From Lophius americanus (lineage: Eukaryota; Chordata; Actinopteri; Lophiiformes; Lophiidae): a DNA stretch of 64,000 bases. The notes under the pieces were generated by a model, which was not told the DNA's origin, did no database searches, and was given only the letters and a program-made list of their open reading frames with translations. This document shows positions 62,713 through 64,000 of the stretch, in pieces (positions within the stretch are counted from its first letter, which is position 1; each line of letters starts with the position of its first letter). Made by a program: the position numbers and the translations under genes. Location of the stretch: contig JBBDHG010000015.1 of the NCBI GenBank assembly GCA_037951165.1, positions 10,210,501 through 10,274,500 of the forward strand, in the 5' to 3' direction.

Positions 62713-64000
62713 TCAGATACATTTAAATTAACAGGCTGATGAAGGCAACTCTTCCTGTGTCTCACATCAACTTACAGATATTTTGTCTAGATTTCCTCTG
62801 CCGAGACATTCAATCAGATCATACAGGATTAGAGTTTGTTGGCCTTTACGCTGAATCAAAATAAATCTTGTTCAGCGGGAATGTGTTCTGTGTTATGGTG
62901 GCATTCAACAACGGCTTTCCTTAGAATTCCTTGATGTCATTCAAGCTGGTGATTTTAGTGCATCTAAACGATATCAGATACACTTTGCACATTATTACTT
63001 TAAATAGCTGACCCCAGAAACACATAGCAGCTCAAATTCCCATCATCAGCCATCCTGGCGGCAAGATCGGGCAGCTGTTAAACAATCAATAGAGAGCTGT
63101 AGAGAATAGAATCTGGGAGCTGGATCAGAATAAGTTTGCACATGCAATCAAGAGTGTTTGGGAGGGTTTTCCACTGCTGACAGCAAAGTTGACGTTGCTA
63201 GTTTGCCTTATTTATCTTGATGAGGAGCTGGGGTCTTAGATAGCAGAAGGTTTGCAGTGGATGCTCCTTAGAAAGATGAAAGCTAATTAAGCCAAGTGTT
63301 TCTTTGTGAAGTAAAACAACAACCCTCCTCTCAGCCTCCTCCAGTTGTGTGCTCATACTTTTTGTGATGTCTTTGAAAAAATGAGAGACCCCGTCGGTGT
63401 GGGTCTAAACTTGCTTATTAGCAAGTTTGTGGAGTCAAGAAATCTTGCTTTCTTTGGAGCTAGATTTTACCGGAATGTTCTTCCAATGAAAGCCTTTGAC
63501 TTACTTTCCCTGCAGGTTTTTCAGAGTAACCAGGACACACCTTGTCAGGTCTCAGTATGAAGCGCTTGTCTATTTTAAACACAATTGTGTTAACTGTGGA
63601 TATACTACGGATTATTTGATGTGTTGTGGCTGCACGGCGTTATCCTTGGGGTATTTCTCTCTTTTCCCTCACTATTTCAGACCTTGTTGGGTTGAGGACC
63701 TCTGACATTAAATGGAGAGGACACTGTGGAATTTCTCTTCTCTGTCTAAAAAAATTGAAGTAATTGGTTCTGCTGCGGTAGAAAAGTCTTGGAATTACTT
63801 TGTACAGTATTATTTTTGTGCACTAGATAAAAAATCTACTACTTAATTCTGCTTTTTTTCATTATGCAGCATTTACACCAATTGTAAAGCGAAAATTTAC
63901 GTTGCTTTACGAACTCGTGTGAACGCACCTTGGATCATTCAAATCAATGGATTATAGCAAACCAGTGAATATACTGGAATTCCTGTATATAATAATATAA

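Larger units (their letters stand above)
59791..64000. other. No gene seen; microsatellites
   Basis: Only the microsatellites and the GC-richer segment listed separately. No downstream fat3 exon was recognised before the window ends. Confidence 0.45.

Noticed and set aside
43443..64000. Further fat3 exons
   Set aside because: No frame continuing cadherin repeat 10 or later repeats was recognised; a short exon could still be missed by eye.

Overview
The window reads as a stretch of a ray-finned (teleost) fish nuclear genome. It contains one large protein-coding exon, very long non-coding flanks, many CA/GT microsatellites, and a dense mix of old transposons of the kinds common in fish (Tc1-like and hAT-like DNA elements, L1-like and other non-LTR retrotransposons, tRNA-derived SINEs). 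Nothing bacterial, viral or CRISPR-like is visible. The species cannot be fixed from this window.

The only convincing host gene is on the + strand: the first coding exon of a FAT-family atypical cadherin, best matched to FAT3. A splice acceptor ends at 40071, the start codon is at 40089, the open frame runs about 3.3 kb through a signal peptide, nine whole cadherin repeats and half of a tenth, and a textbook donor (CAG|GTGAGT) follows base 43398. The rest of this very long gene, including any upstream non-coding exon, is not recognisable here. The 40 kb upstream is therefore 5' intron or intergenic sequence, and the 20 kb downstream is most likely the next intron.

Layout: 0-12 kb is mostly featureless, with a striking perfect (TAGG)68 array at 2.7 kb and a few old repeats. 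The 12-19 kb segment is a transposon cluster: a MITE, a hAT fragment with a broken BED finger, a dead Tc1-like transposase gene, a LINE remnant interrupted by a hAT MITE, and a smaller hAT MITE. The 18.8-23.2 kb segment holds an inverted pair of one repeat, a degenerate array of about 30 bp units, and a LINE endonuclease fragment. The 24-37.6 kb segment has scattered LINE tails, two SINE-related sites and repeat pairs. The 37.7-44.1 kb segment around the exon has no recognised transposon. From 44 to 64 kb come more repeats: a SINE, an L1 ORF2 remnant, internally deleted Tc1 copies, and a hAT MITE with a Tc1 copy inside it.

No new multi-gene system was found. The points most worth a second look are the nested insertions with reconstructable order, the unclassified tandem array at 20.46-20.83 kb, the out-of-frame ATG cluster in front of the fat3 start, and the cadherin linkers that lack calcium-binding motifs.
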